The notes below the pieces were generated by a model. It ran no database searches, had not been told where the DNA came from, and saw only the letters and a program-made list of their open reading frames with translations. From contig CAVNZM010000011.1 of the NCBI GenBank assembly GCA_963693365.1, forward strand, positions 4,960,001-5,024,000: a DNA stretch of 64,000 bases. The letters are read 5' to 3'. Source of the stretch: Amoebidium appalachense. Taxonomy: Eukaryota; Ichthyosporea. Made by a program: the position numbers and the translations under genes. This document shows positions 1 through 26,811 of this stretch, in pieces (within the stretch, counting starts at the first letter, position 1; the number at the start of each line of letters is the position of its first letter).

Positions 1-271
1 TCACGTCGTCGAGAGCTATAGTGCTTTGGTGTTTGAGGCTATTTCAACGACCAATCAAAGGATATATTTTGTCACGTCATTCGCCCACATATACACTATT
101 TTAGTGCTCACGGCTTACAACTATCCATCAAAGGGTTAATTCATATCCTTTTCGACCGGGGGAGGGGGGGAGAAGGGGAGGGGTATTGAAAAAAGAAAAA
201 AAAAAGAAAAAAAAAAAAGAAAAAGAAAAAGAAAAAGAAATAGAAAAAGGGGAAAGAAACGAAAGACCCAC
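1..271 (-). other. Intron 13 of XPF/ERCC4 (incomplete)
   Basis: Sequence after the exon 13 donor (CTGCAG/GTGGGT at 271-270 on the minus strand). It holds an A-rich (sense T-rich) tract near 186-250 and a C-rich (sense) stretch near 160-185. I see no further exon. Confidence 0.6.
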
Positions 272-14309
<14,038 letters not shown>

Positions 14310-14449
14310 GTGCAGCACTGTTTCCTTTTTGCAAACTTTTTTTTGTGCACCTGCTCTTGTTACTTTCTCTCTGTTTTTCGCCGTGTAGGTCGCTCATCGG
14401 TTTCGTCAATGGGCTTATGATCACATCTCTACCCCTCCCCCCCCCCATC

Positions 14450-14498
<49 letters not shown>

Positions 14499-15138
14499 AA
14501 GAAGAAGAAAAAAAAGAAAAGCCTGTCAGTTCGGCCCGTGTTGATTTTTCCACCCCTCCCTGCATTTAGACCCCCTCCTCTCCCCTCACCCGTGCTGCAT
14601 AGCTTTGTATATTGGTTTTAGTACAGGCGTGCTGCACTTTCCATCGTGCATCTTTGTGCATCTTACTTGTAGTTCAGTAACTATTGTCTCCTCACCCTCA
14701 CATTGGTCCCTCCGTTGTTATACGACCACCATTTGTGCTTCTTTCAAAGGGTCCATTTTTCGGTATCTTTCGGCTTACTCTGTTGCTTTAGGAAGGTTTG
14801 TGTATTGTGTATTTTTTGGGTTGGGGGGGGGGGGTTTCCTTTATGTTGAGTTCGTGTCTATTTGCAAAAGGGGGGGGGGGGGGGGGGACGATAAAACTCG
14901 AACGGCAGGGTTGGTTCATGCACGACGTGGGTTTCCCGGCTCATTCGTTTTTGTGCTTTTTGTGGGGGGAAAGGGGGAGTGAGGGATAGTAAGTGGGAAG
15001 GTCAGGCAAAACTGCACATGTGGTATTGTCTTGACATAAAAGGGGGTAATACCTGATATGGAGTGGTGTGGTGGTTGTAAAGTCTTGTGTTGTGGTGGTT
15101 CACTTTCCTTCCTCTCCCTCCCCCCTCCCCCTCCCCCC

Positions 15139-15188
<50 letters not shown>

Positions 15189-15746
15189 GTGTGTGTGTGG
15201 GGGGGGGGGGGGGCTGTCGTACCAAAGCTGCTGCCTTGAGTGACATTGTCGTTTTTTTGTTGTTTTTTTTTCGCATGGGGCACCGGGGGAAGGGGGGGGG
15301 GGGGAGGGAGGAGTCAAAGAGATATAAGAAGGAACACGTTTCTGTGCAATGTTCTGACATGGTTCCAAACGCAGGGGCTCCTAAATTCATTAGTCTTTTC
15401 GGTGGCGGCACAGTGAGATGCCGGGTCAGCTGGCATGTCGGCTGTGCCACGTGTACCATGGGAATAAACCTGAGCACGTGGTGGACCCACGTGCCGTGAC
15501 TGAATGCAATAAGCGTGAATGGTGTCCTTCCTTGCCTTTGTTATGCTCTTTCGCTGTCGACCTATACCCCCCCTCCTCCCCAATGCATGCACACACACGC
15601 ACACTCCCACACCACCGTATGCAACAAGTGTGGATGCCCTCTTTCTCGTCTTTGTATATTCTTTCGCTGTCGACCTGCTCTCCTTCTCCTTGGCTTCTTC
15701 CCCCCGGCTCTCACCAGCACCACCACCACGCACACGGGCACGCGCG

Positions 15747-15779
<33 letters not shown>

Positions 15780-15941
15780 TCACAATGCGTGTAGATGGCC
15801 TCGTAACCTCCCTTGTTGTTTTCTTTTACTATCGATCATTGCCCCTTCTCTCCATCTCCTCCCCCCTCCCCCTCCCCCCCCCCCCCCCCTCCCCCCCTCC
15901 CCCCCCCCCCCCCCCCCCAAAAAAAAAAAAAAAAAAAAAAA

Positions 15942-15994
<53 letters not shown>

Positions 15995-16086
15995 CTGCAC
16001 ACACACACTGCGTGTGGATGGCTTCCTTGCCACCTTCATTCTGATCATTCTCGCATGACTCTCTCTCTCTCTCTCTCTCTCAGTCT

Positions 16087-16118
<32 letters not shown>

Positions 16119-16277
16119 CTGCTTACAGAAACACTATGCCCCGTCTTTCTCTCTTCTCCTTTCCAGTCCTCTTCCCTTATATCTATCCCCTCAGCACAAT
16201 CCCACACTATAGATGCAATAGATGCATACCAGCAACCGTTCACAACCACCAACCCCTTCTGCTTCCCCCTTCCCCCC

Positions 16278-16329
<52 letters not shown>

Positions 16330-16330
16330 T
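14310..16330. other. UBE2D 3' flank with C/A compound tracts and a diverged repeat
   Basis: No gene seen. Poly-C followed by poly-A occurs at 14440-14510, 15880-15940 and 16270-16327, with (CT)n near 15145-15186 and (CA)n near 15750, 15942 and 16000. A degenerate unit recurs near 15515, 15630, 15785 and 16010. It has the form (g)tggatg..ct…ttgtt/cttt…tcgctgtcgac and is separated by CA arrays. Poly-C is on the plus strand here, the UBE2D sense strand. Confidence 0.5.
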
Positions 16331-16602
16331 AAGGTGATGCAGATCTTGTCCTGTTAGGTTACCGCAAGGTCACATGTGACACTGTATGCGCAAAGAGTGC
16401 CTGCTTTTGATTGGCCGGCACACAAACACAGGCACCTAAGATATTTAACACATCTTCCCCTTGTACCACGGAATCCTTCCCAACTCACCGGTTTCAGCTG
16501 CGTGGTCACTTGACGTGTTCAGCGGCGCGAAGTATCAACCCCAGCCACCAAAACCACAAAATCACAGCGCACACCACACACACAAATACAACACATGAGA
16601 CA

Positions 16603-16642
<40 letters not shown>

Positions 16643-18216
16643 TACACACACACAAGGACACACAGATACACGGATCCACGCGCACACAAGCGCGCACACA
16701 CACACACATGGTCAAGTTGCGAACTTCATTTCTGAATGCTTGTTCTGCATAGTTCGGGTCTTGAAACATAAAGTAATTACGGCTTCGCTGGCCAGCAAAG
16801 TATCGACTTGGTTACGAGTGTACGTCACTTTGATTTGTGTTTGCCTTCATTTTTTTTTTTTGTGGTGGTGGTGTGTGTGTGAGTGTGTTCGGGGGGGGTG
16901 GGGGGGGGGGGGCTCATGGCCAGCTTTGGTGGAGGGGAGGAGGGGGGCTCATGCATTGCCAGCTTATCACTGCGACATGCATGCATCGAGAAGAATTTGT
17001 ATATGTAAATAACCTCAATTTCTGAGAGATTTTGACTGAGGCCACCCCGTCCACCATCTATTTGACCAACGAATCTGCCCGACCATGGATTTTCATTAAA
17101 ACTATCCCACGGATATCTCGGCATGTGTACTTAATACTATACTAACTTTTGCGCTGCTGCGCATGCCTGCAGCCGTCCACACATGTCAAGTTGCTCATTT
17201 CTGATCAAGGCGGATAACCGACTCACAATTTTGAGGACTAAGTTGGCACTTCTCGACCATTGCTCACCTTGTATACGTATGCCATGATGCCTAGAAATGG
17301 GGCAACGCCATATGTGGGCACACGCAACATTGTGCTCAAGTTGGTGACATCGGCAGCTGGCCAGTTCTCGGATCAATCACGTTGATACCGACTATGTGAT
17401 ATGATGTCGTGCATGCCGCCGAGAAAAACCAAAGTGAAGCAGTATCTTTGAAACGAAATGTGCGTGTGGCAGCAAATTAAATTGATCGAAACATGGATAG
17501 CACTTCAGAATCTGTGGATGACTTCCTCGGCTCGTGTGGATGGGTGCTGCTTATGTTGCAAATATATCCGTAAAGTTTTTATTCACTGTGCATTACGATT
17601 AGTCAGTAGGGGTTTACGTAGTAAAACGCACAATATGTACATCTGGGTGTGAGGATTGGTCTGCAGTGCATGCTTCCCCAATCCCATCATCCCCCCCTCC
17701 TCCTCCCCCCCCAACACACACACACACACACACACACAGCACCACCACTACCACCACCACCACCATCCGTAGTACCGTCTCTGTGTGTGTGTGTGTGCGT
17801 GTGTCCTACTTTTTTTGGAAGGCTTACTATGTCTATTTTTGTTTTATTCTCGGTTTGTTTTTAAGTTCATTTTAGTTATTTATTTATTTATTTTTGTTTG
17901 TTTGTTTATTTATTTATTTATTTATTTATTATTAGTATTATTATTATTATTTTTTTTGTTTTTATTTTTTTTGGGGGGGGGGAGGGGGGGGGGTGCGAAG
18001 TGAAAAACTACACAGGAGCATGCACCCCATCACACCACCACCACCATTCACGTGAACCCCTTTACCTGCAGGCGTGTGTGCCTTTGGAGAATGTAGCAAT
18101 GTGACAACGTTGCATACACAGCTGCGAACTCTCACCCGACCAAAATACACACACACATACACACACACGTGCACACACGTGCACACACACACACAAACAC
18201 ACACGTGCACACACGT

Positions 18217-18250
<34 letters not shown>

Positions 18251-19383
18251 ACACACGTGCACACACACACGCGCGCGCGCGCGCGTACACACACACACAC
18301 ACACACATTTTCACACACACACATATACACACACTCTCTCACACTCTCCCACACACTCACTCTCACACACACTCACACACATGCACACAAACGCACGCAC
18401 ACTTAGACCAAAAATCACACATGCACACAAACACACTCACACTTACAACAAAAAACACAAACAGTTCTTCGCTTTATATCGGAGGTGCGCATCAAATTTA
18501 AAGCTTTACGTTCGAACAATTCTATAAGTAATCGGCCAACAGCCGATCAATAGAGCCCGGACGGCCTGGCATCAAGTTTCAGCGAATATATTCATTTTTT
18601 ATTTTTTATTTTTTTTAAAAAAAAAGAACATAAACTCGTGACTTTGGCACTATGAACCCCATCCAGATCCTGGACCCACACATCACCGTGACCACCTCCA
18701 CCACACATGCGCAGACACACTTAGAGTCAATGGCAAAACACAGACACTGCCGCAAAGGCCCACTCAAGTGCAACACATACAGGTAGAGGCATCCGATGAC
18801 ATTGTGCTCGTTTTTGGCAGATGTACAGCAGGAGGAATGATGCGTGTGTGTGTGTGTGTAGCGGGTGGGGGGGGGGGGGGGGGGGGGGGGGGGAGGTGTA
18901 TGTGTGTGTGTGTGTGTGACTGTTGGGGGGGGGGGGGGGGGGGTAGAGGTGAACGCACACGGGGAAGGAAAAGCTTGAGGGGGAAGAGGATTGAGGGAGG
19001 GGGTGGGTGGGGGGGGGGGCGAAGGAGAAGCGGGAGAAGGGTGAGGGGGGGGGAGGGGAAGGTGGGGTCGTTGTTGTCGGTAACTAGAAGGCAGCAGTTC
19101 TAGTTCTGGCGGCGCCGAGCAGGGAGGGAGCTTGAGAGAGAGGGAACCTGGAACAACTGGACGGCGCTAATGCTTTATGGTGTAGGATGGTTGGATTTAA
19201 GAACGGAGCATTTAAAACGGGGGTAGGGGGCGGGAGCCATAAGCGATGGTCTGAGGGGGGGGGGGGGGGGGGGGGGGGGGATTTGAGGAGGGGGGAGGGG
19301 GGGAAGGAGGGAACGGGAGCTGTAGGCCTCGCGCCGGACTGGGGGATACTCAAAGGGAAAAATGCAGCCATCAAAAATTACCG

Positions 19384-19414
<31 letters not shown>

Positions 19415-19546
19415 GGGGTGGTGGGAGGGGTTTGGGGGGCGGAGGAAGGGGGGGGGGGGGGGGTAGAGAGCAAAAGGAACCCTGTTGGCCCTCGGATCAA
19501 GTTCCCATTATAATTGGCTGAGAGGGGGAAGGGGGGGGGGTGGGGT

Positions 19547-19585
<39 letters not shown>

Positions 19586-19949
19586 CCCGGCTTTATACAT
19601 AGGTCCCGGGTCGGTTGGAGAGAGAGAGCAAGACGATACAGCCGATAGAGAGAAAGCCGTAAATGTAAATGGATGTATGGGGTGGAGGAGCAAGGGGAGA
19701 CAGCGATTTACATACCGGGCTCGGGGGGAGAGGGAGCGGGAGGTGTAAGGGGAAGAAGGGGAGAAAACGGAGGGAGGGAGGCAGAGGGGCGGGGAGGGAG
19801 GCAGAGAGGGAGGCAGGGGGGGGGGGAGGGGAAGAGGGGGTTTTTTAGGGGGGGGTTTGGGGGGAGTTGAAGCAACACGCTAAGAAGCCCGTTAGGTACT
19901 TCAGTGATTTCCTTCATTTTTATTTTTATTTTTTTGTGTATGTGTGTGT

Positions 19950-19993
<44 letters not shown>

Positions 19994-20155
19994 GCTGAGA
20001 ATAAAGGGGGGTTAGTCTATAGGCCCGCAGGGTAACATTTGTCGAAGAAGCAGTAGGGGGGACATCAGCAAATCATTGGCTGCATGCAGGGAAAGGTGGT
20101 GTGATATGTGTGTGGTGGTGGTGATGGTGTTAGTGGTGGTGGTGGTGGGGGATAT

Positions 20156-20186
<31 letters not shown>

Positions 20187-20350
20187 GGGGGGGGGGGGGG
20201 AGAAACCATGCAGGCTACCAGGTTAAATTCCGAGCGTATTGGCTGAGGTGGGGGGGTAACAAGAAGCCCGGGGGGGGGTGGGGGTGGGGGTGGGGGGGAG
20301 GGGGGAGGAGGGGCACCGGGTCGGACCAATAGAGGACCAGGGCCGAGGAT
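16331..20350. other. Spacer without a recognisable gene
   Basis: The interval 16331-17680 is mostly unique AT-balanced sequence with no ORF I can support. The interval 17690-18470 holds CA arrays with repeated CACGTG palindromes (18165-18262) and TTTA repeats (17878-17935). The interval 18830-20330 is dominated by poly-G and G-rich purine tracts, such as 19257-19280, 19386-19413, 19534-19582 and 19963-19992. Confidence 0.45.
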
Positions 20351-20355
20351 GGGCC

Positions 20356-20660
20356 GTAATTAAAGCAACCACCACTTATTCCATTTTAAGCCCCTATCGA
20401 GGTTTATCCGATCGAGAATGTCAGATTGCCCTGGCGCGGCTTGTGAAATCCTCGATCCTATCAAGCCATCGAGGGTATGACTTCATTCTGTGCATAGCTG
20501 TAATTTTGGCTAAAACAGTTGTGCACAGAATGAAGTCATACCCTCGATGACTTAACAGGATCGAGAATTTCACAGGCCGTGCCAGGGCAATCTTAAATCC
20601 TCGATCGGGTCAACCTCGATCGTGGCTTAAAATGGAAGAAGCCGTGGTTGCTTGACTTAA
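20356..20660. mobile_element. Foldback (MITE-like) element 1
   Basis: Imperfect inverted repeat with arms of about 135 bp around a ~25-nt loop (agctgtaattttggctaaaacag). The left arm landmarks (aaagcaaccac, ttccattttaagcc, tcgaggtt, gattgccctgg, tcgagggtatgacttcattctgtgca) recur inverted on the right. There is no ORF, so any transposition would be non-autonomous. Related to the element at 23912-24188. Confidence 0.8.
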
Positions 20661-21178
20661 ATGGTTAGGAGGGGAGGAGCGCGGAGGGGAGCGGGGGGAA
20701 GGGGGGGGGGGAGGGAGGGGGGGAGGGAGAAGGGGGCGGCCCCGCGGAAGAAGGGGGGGGGGGGGGGGAGGGGGGTACGGCCTGTAGGCTGATGGTCGCC
20801 GGATAGCTAACGGAGAGAGGGGAAACAGTCATCATTGATTTGCTGGGGGAAGAGGGGAAGGGGGGGGGGGGAGGGGGGGAGGGGGGGGGGAGCAAGAGGA
20901 AAAGTCTCAGGTTGACATTCTCAATGTGCAAGGAGTGGGGATGGAGAGGAGGGAGGGAGGGAGTGTACATGTTGGTGGGGGGAGCAAGAGAGATTTATGA
21001 TTGCATATGGAGAGGTGGGGGGGGGGGGGGGGGGAGGGGGAGGGAGGGGGGGGGGAGGGGGAGGGGGGGGGGGGGGGAGGGGGGGGGGAGGGGGGGAGGG
21101 GGGGGGGGGGGGGGGGAAGGTAGTGGCATGTCGTCTGTCGGACATGTTGCAAGCAGTGCATCGGGGGACAGTGTGGGT

Positions 21179-21211
<33 letters not shown>

Positions 21212-21551
21212 GGTGGAAGGATGGGAGGGGAGGAGTGGGGGGGAGGTGGTAGGTGGGGGGATGGGAGGGAGGGGGGAGGGGGGGAGGGGGGAAGGAGGGA
21301 GGATGGGAGGGAAGGGGTAGGGGGGAGTTCTCCTCGTTACCAGTCTGGAAGCTGCATAGTTATTGTTTTTCCAGCTATCTTTTCTGGCTAACGGTAGGAG
21401 ATAGCTGACAGATAAGAATTATTTAAACCGGGGGCAGGGAGAGGGGACGGGGGGTGGGGAGGGGGTGGGGAGGGGAGGGGGAGAAGGGGGCAAGGGAAGG
21501 GAAGGGGGAGGGGGGAGAGGAGGGAGAGAGAGGTAGAGAGATAGATGGGGG

Positions 21552-21641
<90 letters not shown>

Positions 21642-21674
21642 AGGGTGGGTTGTGTGTGTGTTTGTGGGTGTGTT

Positions 21675-21722
<48 letters not shown>

Positions 21723-21881
21723 TGTGTGTGTGTGGGTGTGTGCGAATGTGTGTGTGTGTGCGGGTTTGTGTGTGTGTGTGTCTTAGTGTGTGCAGTGGGT
21801 GTCCGCTGTGTACGGTGTATACAGTGTATGTTTGAGTGTGTTTGAGTGTGTGTGTTTGTGTGTTTGTGTGTGTGTTTGTGG

Positions 21882-21966
<85 letters not shown>

Positions 21967-22040
21967 GTGCATGTGTGTGCATGTGTGTGTGCGTTTGTGC
22001 GCGTGTGTTTGCGTGTGTATGCCAGAGGGACGGGGGGGAA

Positions 22041-22081
<41 letters not shown>

Positions 22082-22420
22082 GGGGGTAAAAAATTAGCTT
22101 GCAGGTCGTCAGAATGTTTTAAAAGAGCAAAAAAGGATATCTAGCAAAGATTGTAGTAGAAAATGGGGGAGGTGGAGGGGGGAGGGAGGGGGAGGGGGGA
22201 GGGGAGCCTGTGGGGAACAGCCACATTATTGACTGGCTGGGCCCCGGGAACGGAGGATGGGGGTTAGGGGCGGGGGGAGGGGGGGGGGGGGGGGTTAGAC
22301 ATGAACAAAACTCCCAAACACCTGCATAGTATTTTCTATTCAAGTGAACGTGTATCTCATGATAGTGTATTCCTTTGAAAAAATAATATGACATATATCT
22401 TTTTTTTTTTTTTGCTGGAG
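20661..22420. repeat. Purine-rich and microsatellite block
   Basis: G-rich purine tracts fill 20690-21330 and 21430-21560, with (GA)n at 21557-21639, (GT)n at 21678-21722 and 21885-21962, and poly-G at 22042-22085. I see no exon on either strand. Confidence 0.7.
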
Positions 22421-22675
22421 CAACCGTGCGTGTGTGGACCAATCGGCACAAGGCAGAACCTTTGCAGCCATATGATTGGCCAGCCATAGCGCGATCTATA
22501 TGTGGGTTTTTGTTTTGTTCAGATAATATGACCGTTTGAGTAATCACGCTAACCGATCGTATCGCAAAGACCTGTTTATCGCTGTTTGACGCAGAATGTT
22601 CTTGAATGCAAACATTTTACACAATGCACAGTAAATACAATGATGGCAAAAAGTTATGCATTCTTGGCTGCCTCG

Positions 22676-22824
<149 letters not shown>

Positions 22825-23048
22825 CCCTCCTCCCCCCGGCCCCAAAACCCATACCCAAACACACACAGTCACGCCCACACATACACACGGGGGGGGGGGG
22901 GGGGGGGGGTGGAGAGGGGGATGGGAGGGGGGGGGGTGGGGAATGGGGGGCAGGGGGGGGGGTTCGGGGAGGCCAGGTGCGAAACCTACGCAGCTGGCTT
23001 GCTCTCCCCCTCCCCCTCACCCCCCTTCTTTCCTTCCCTCCCCACCTG

Positions 23049-23136
23049 TAATGACATCAAGGCCTGCATTCCGTGCCAAATGCAGCAATTCAACGTGCAC
23101 GTGGGAGAATTGGCCACTGAAGTCCTCCCCAGCTCG
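23049..23136 (-). CDS. Candidate orphan exon, unrecognised product
   Basis: On the minus strand an open stretch (GQFSHVHVELLHLARNAGLD) ends at a good donor (ATTACAG/GTGGGG) and follows possible acceptors (ctcgag or ggggag). Its composition is protein-like, unlike the flanking simple repeat. I found no partner exon and do not recognise the family, so it may be chance or a remnant. Confidence 0.3.
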
Positions 23137-23199
23137 AGTGTTTTTAGGGGTTGGATGACTCGGGAGAAGTGGGATTGGGGGGGGGGGGGGGGGAGGGGA

Positions 23200-23353
23200 G
23201 GGGGGAAGGGATCTCGAGTTATAAAGGGGGGGGGGGGGGGGGGGGGGGGGAGGGAGGGAGGGCCTCCCCTACGGCGTCACTGACGTATGGGTCATGTTAG
23301 TCAGGCGGCGGGTGGGTGGCCATACATTGCAAATGTGTGCTGTGTGTGTGTGT

Positions 23354-23397
<44 letters not shown>

Positions 23398-23614
23398 GTT
23401 TGGGGGGGGGGGGGTAGCAGTTGCTATGAGTTACTATAAATGAGTAGGCCCCCCTGCCCCTGCTCTTCCCCCCCCCCCCCCCCCCCCCCCCGCAAAACCC
23501 ACCCACCCAAAAAAAAGCCTCCCTTCCCCTCCTTCCTCGCCCAACCCAGCATGGAAGAAAAGACGATACACAAGAAAAAAAACATAAAACTTCACTATCG
23601 TTCCGATGGTACCT

Positions 23615-23646
<32 letters not shown>

Positions 23647-25333
23647 CCCCCCCTCCCCCCCCCCCTCCCTCCCCCCCCCTCCCTCCCCCCCTCCCCCCCC
23701 CCTTTTCCTTCCCCCCAGACACCACAGACATGCACACATTTACAACTTGAATGCATCCACCCAACCACCCACATGCCCCCACACCTACTAGTGTCCCACC
23801 CACCCGCCACCACATGACATAAAGTGCTTGCACCGTCTTTAGGTTTCTGCACCAATCAGCGTAAGGCAGGTCTTTACTAATAGGATGCGATTGGTTGGCG
23901 GTTTGATTTTAAATCAACCTACCGCTTCATTTTTTATTTTGACCTGATCAGGGATGATCCAATCGAGGGTTTCTGATGGTCCTGAGGCAGTTATTATACT
24001 TCTTGGCATATCAAGCGATCGAGGACGTGACGTCAGTTCGTAACAAAAACGTCATAATGACGTCATGCCCTCGATCGCTTGATAGGAATTCGAGAATTTC
24101 AAGAGCTGTGTCAGGGCCATCCGAAATCCTTGATCGGATCATCCTCGATCCTGTCTAAAATGGGAGAAGCAGTGGTTGGTTTAACATATAATTTCCGAGC
24201 GAAGCAAACGATCCCCACATGAATCAAGTTTCAACCATGGCTGGCCAATCATAATGATGACCGCAAAAAGCCGATTGGTGCAGATTGCAGGTGCAAGCAC
24301 TGGCGCTCGCTTGACAGGGTGGGGCAAGGGGGACTTTTTCGTATAGGAGATTGGAGACGGAGAGATCTCAACTCATTTTAGGGGGGGACCGGCGGGGGGA
24401 GGTGAGAATGAAAAGAGGGAGAGAGGCGCCCAGGCGGGGGGAGGGGGGAAAACGGGGAGGGGGGAGGGAGGGGGTGAGGGGGGAGGGGGGAGGAGGGGGA
24501 GGGGGGTGGGAGGGGAGGGAAAGGGGGGGAAGGGGGGGGGGGGGGGGGGGGGGGGACGTGAAAGCCCCCATTGCGGCACCACATTTGCGAACGAGTCACG
24601 TTGATGACTGCGGGTGGGTGGTCATACATAATACATGTGTAGTGAATATGTCATTGGTGTGGTGGTTGGGGCCGAAAGGGGAAACTTTGGGGGAGGAGGG
24701 GGGAGGGGGCGAGGGGTAGCAATTGCACTGGTATTGCTGAAAATACATGGGAACACCCCCCCCCCCCCCCCCCCCCCGCCCCACCCCCTCCCCTCTCCCC
24801 CTCAACCCAGCATAGTATGGAGCTCGAGGAAAAAGACGAGATGCAAAAAAATTATTCTTACAACTACACTACCATTCCCGTATTGTGCCCCCTCCCCCCC
24901 CTCCCCCCCCCCCCCCCCCCCCCCCTCCCCTTTCCTGCCTTCATGAGACCCCCAGTCCCCAGCCCTCGTTCCTTTTCCCCAGACACCAGAGACACGCGAT
25001 ATAGCGCACCTGTACAATGTATCCATCCAACCACCCACACACCCACTCACCGTAAAAAAACACCGCCACTACTATGCATGGCTCGTTTGCCAGGGTGGGG
25101 CGAAGGGAACTTTTGTGTCTAGCTAATCGGAAACGGAGGGGTATCCAATCATTTTTGGGAAGGTGGGGGGAGCTTCAGGTGCGGATGAAAGGAGGGGGGA
25201 GAGCGCCCCCGGGTGGGGGGAGGGGGGGGGGGGGGGGAAGGGGGGGGGGGGAGGACTTGAAGCATTCCCTGCACCATATTGGGGTACAGGTCATGTTGAT
25301 GGCAGTGGTTGTGTGGCCGTACAGGTGCATGTA

Positions 25334-25390
<57 letters not shown>

Positions 25391-25393
25391 TGC

Positions 25394-25420
<27 letters not shown>
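23200..25420. repeat. Diverged tandem segmental duplication
   Basis: An ordered series of blocks recurs two to three times: 'gg(g)tcatgtt(g)…gcgggtgggtggccatacat' (23290, 24595, 25285), 'tagcagttgc' then poly-C then 'caacccagcat' (23415-23550, 24717-24815), 'ttcc…ccccagacacca…catccaacca' (23708, 24970), and 'ca(g)gg(t)ggggcaag' leading into a G-rich tract (24316, 25092). The foldback element at 23820 interrupts one copy. I see no coding function. Confidence 0.6.
23820..24303. mobile_element. Foldback (MITE-like) element 2, with outer inverted arms
   Basis: The inner inverted repeat (23912-24188) shares landmarks with element 1 (tcgaggatgatccgatc, tcaagcgatcgaggg, block near ggccatc). An outer pair of arms is added: agtgcttgcaccg…gcaccaatc at 23821-23860 and its inverse at 24270-24302. 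TGACGTCA octamers occur in both inner arms near 24028 and 24058. A segment like the outer arm (ggaccaatcggcacaaggcag…attggccagcc) also lies at 22436-22488. Confidence 0.75.
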
Positions 25421-25434
<14 letters not shown>

Positions 25435-25479
25435 CCCCCAACCCCTCCCTCCCGGCTCCCCCCTTCCTGCCCTCCCTGA

Positions 25480-25651
25480 ATCGCTTGCTATCCAAATCTG
25501 ATTATCATGATAGACCATATACAATGGGTGTACGGCACGTGTTAACTCGCTCATGAGGTTTTTATACTGCCGCTTGGCGGCCACACGAGTCAACAATCTG
25601 CCTCCCCCAGCCTCCCTCCCTCCCTCCACCCCCTCCCCCCTCTCGCCCCCG

Positions 25652-25693
<42 letters not shown>

Positions 25694-26376
25694 CCCCCAC
25701 ACCCACCCCCACCCCTCACAAACCTACCCATCCATCCATCCAGCTTTAACTGAACCATTTAGGTTAAACCAGCCTCCGTATCTGCCATTTTTTAATTAGC
25801 ATCTCTGACTCTGGGCAGCAAGCCACATAGGTGACATCATTCTGGGCCCGGTTTCCACTCAGCCGCTCAAATAATAATGACGCGAAAACTTTAGTAGTAG
25901 CTGGGGCCTGGGTGAGGGCATGCTTACTAATGATGTCATGATGTCGACATAGCCCCCCCACCCCCCCCCCACCCCCCCCCCCCACCCCCCTCCCCCCACC
26001 CCCCCTCTCTCGGGCCCCCAGGGCAAGTCTTTGCCAGTCTCAGAGGATAGGCCCGGGCCCCGAGGCCTCTTCCGCGGCGAGGCCGCCGCCCCCACGGCCT
26101 CTCTCACGTACTGTTCATGACTCTTGCTCCACAGTGACTCACCGTGACGGCCGCAGTGTCTCTAGCTACATCTCTCTTTTCCCGACGCCTCTTTCCCCTC
26201 TTCCCACCTGGAATTGCTCCTCCCTGGGAGTTCGTCACCCTCCTTCTTAACTACCGGCCCTTCGTTTGATTCAGAACCAAGATCCGCGACTGGCAATGAT
26301 TCCTCTCTCTCGCTCCGACTCGGAGTCGCGGCTCCCCGGGCCGAGGCTCTCTTCAACACACCACGGTGACAGTCTA
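25480..26376 (-). CDS. Candidate minus-strand exons, unrecognised product
   Basis: Three open, non-repetitive stretches on the minus strand. 26208-26376 has an acceptor at 26378-26377 and a donor TCCAG/GTGGGA and is Ser/Glu/Lys rich (SEREESLPVADLGSESNEGP). Around 26020-26130 a stretch is rich in Ala, Arg and Pro. 25764-25870 contains AQNDVTYVACCPESEMLIKK and ends at a stop (25764). A separate open stretch (LLTRVAAKRQYKNLMSELTR) lies at 25530-25600. I could not phase them into one model. The GC-rich pieces near 26000 may be open by composition. Confidence 0.3.
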
Positions 26377-26429
26377 CTGCCTCCAGAGGGCCTCCACGGT
26401 ACCCCCCCCCCCCCCCCCCCCACAAAAAA

Positions 26430-26476
<47 letters not shown>

Positions 26477-26811
26477 ACTGTCACATGTACACACACAGTA
26501 GCCGCTGCCCACCCACCCATTTACAAAGCTTTGAACCGTTTGTGTACATATTGTGATGCTAACGCGTGTACGGCTCAGCGTGGTTGTAGATGGTGTTCGA
26601 GACACACGTGCACGACAGCGGCAGATGGGGGGGGGGGGGGGGGGGGGGGTGGTCAGGCAGGGCCCGACCCGCACATTGAGAGGCATTCACAATAGTTTGA
26701 TTATCCGGATCCAGGGTTCATGCTTCTTTTATTATTAGGCCGATTCATGCCAAAATTCATTGGGATGACACCAAAACGCTGCTTCAGGTCGAGGAGGGTG
26801 ACGGTGCTGCC

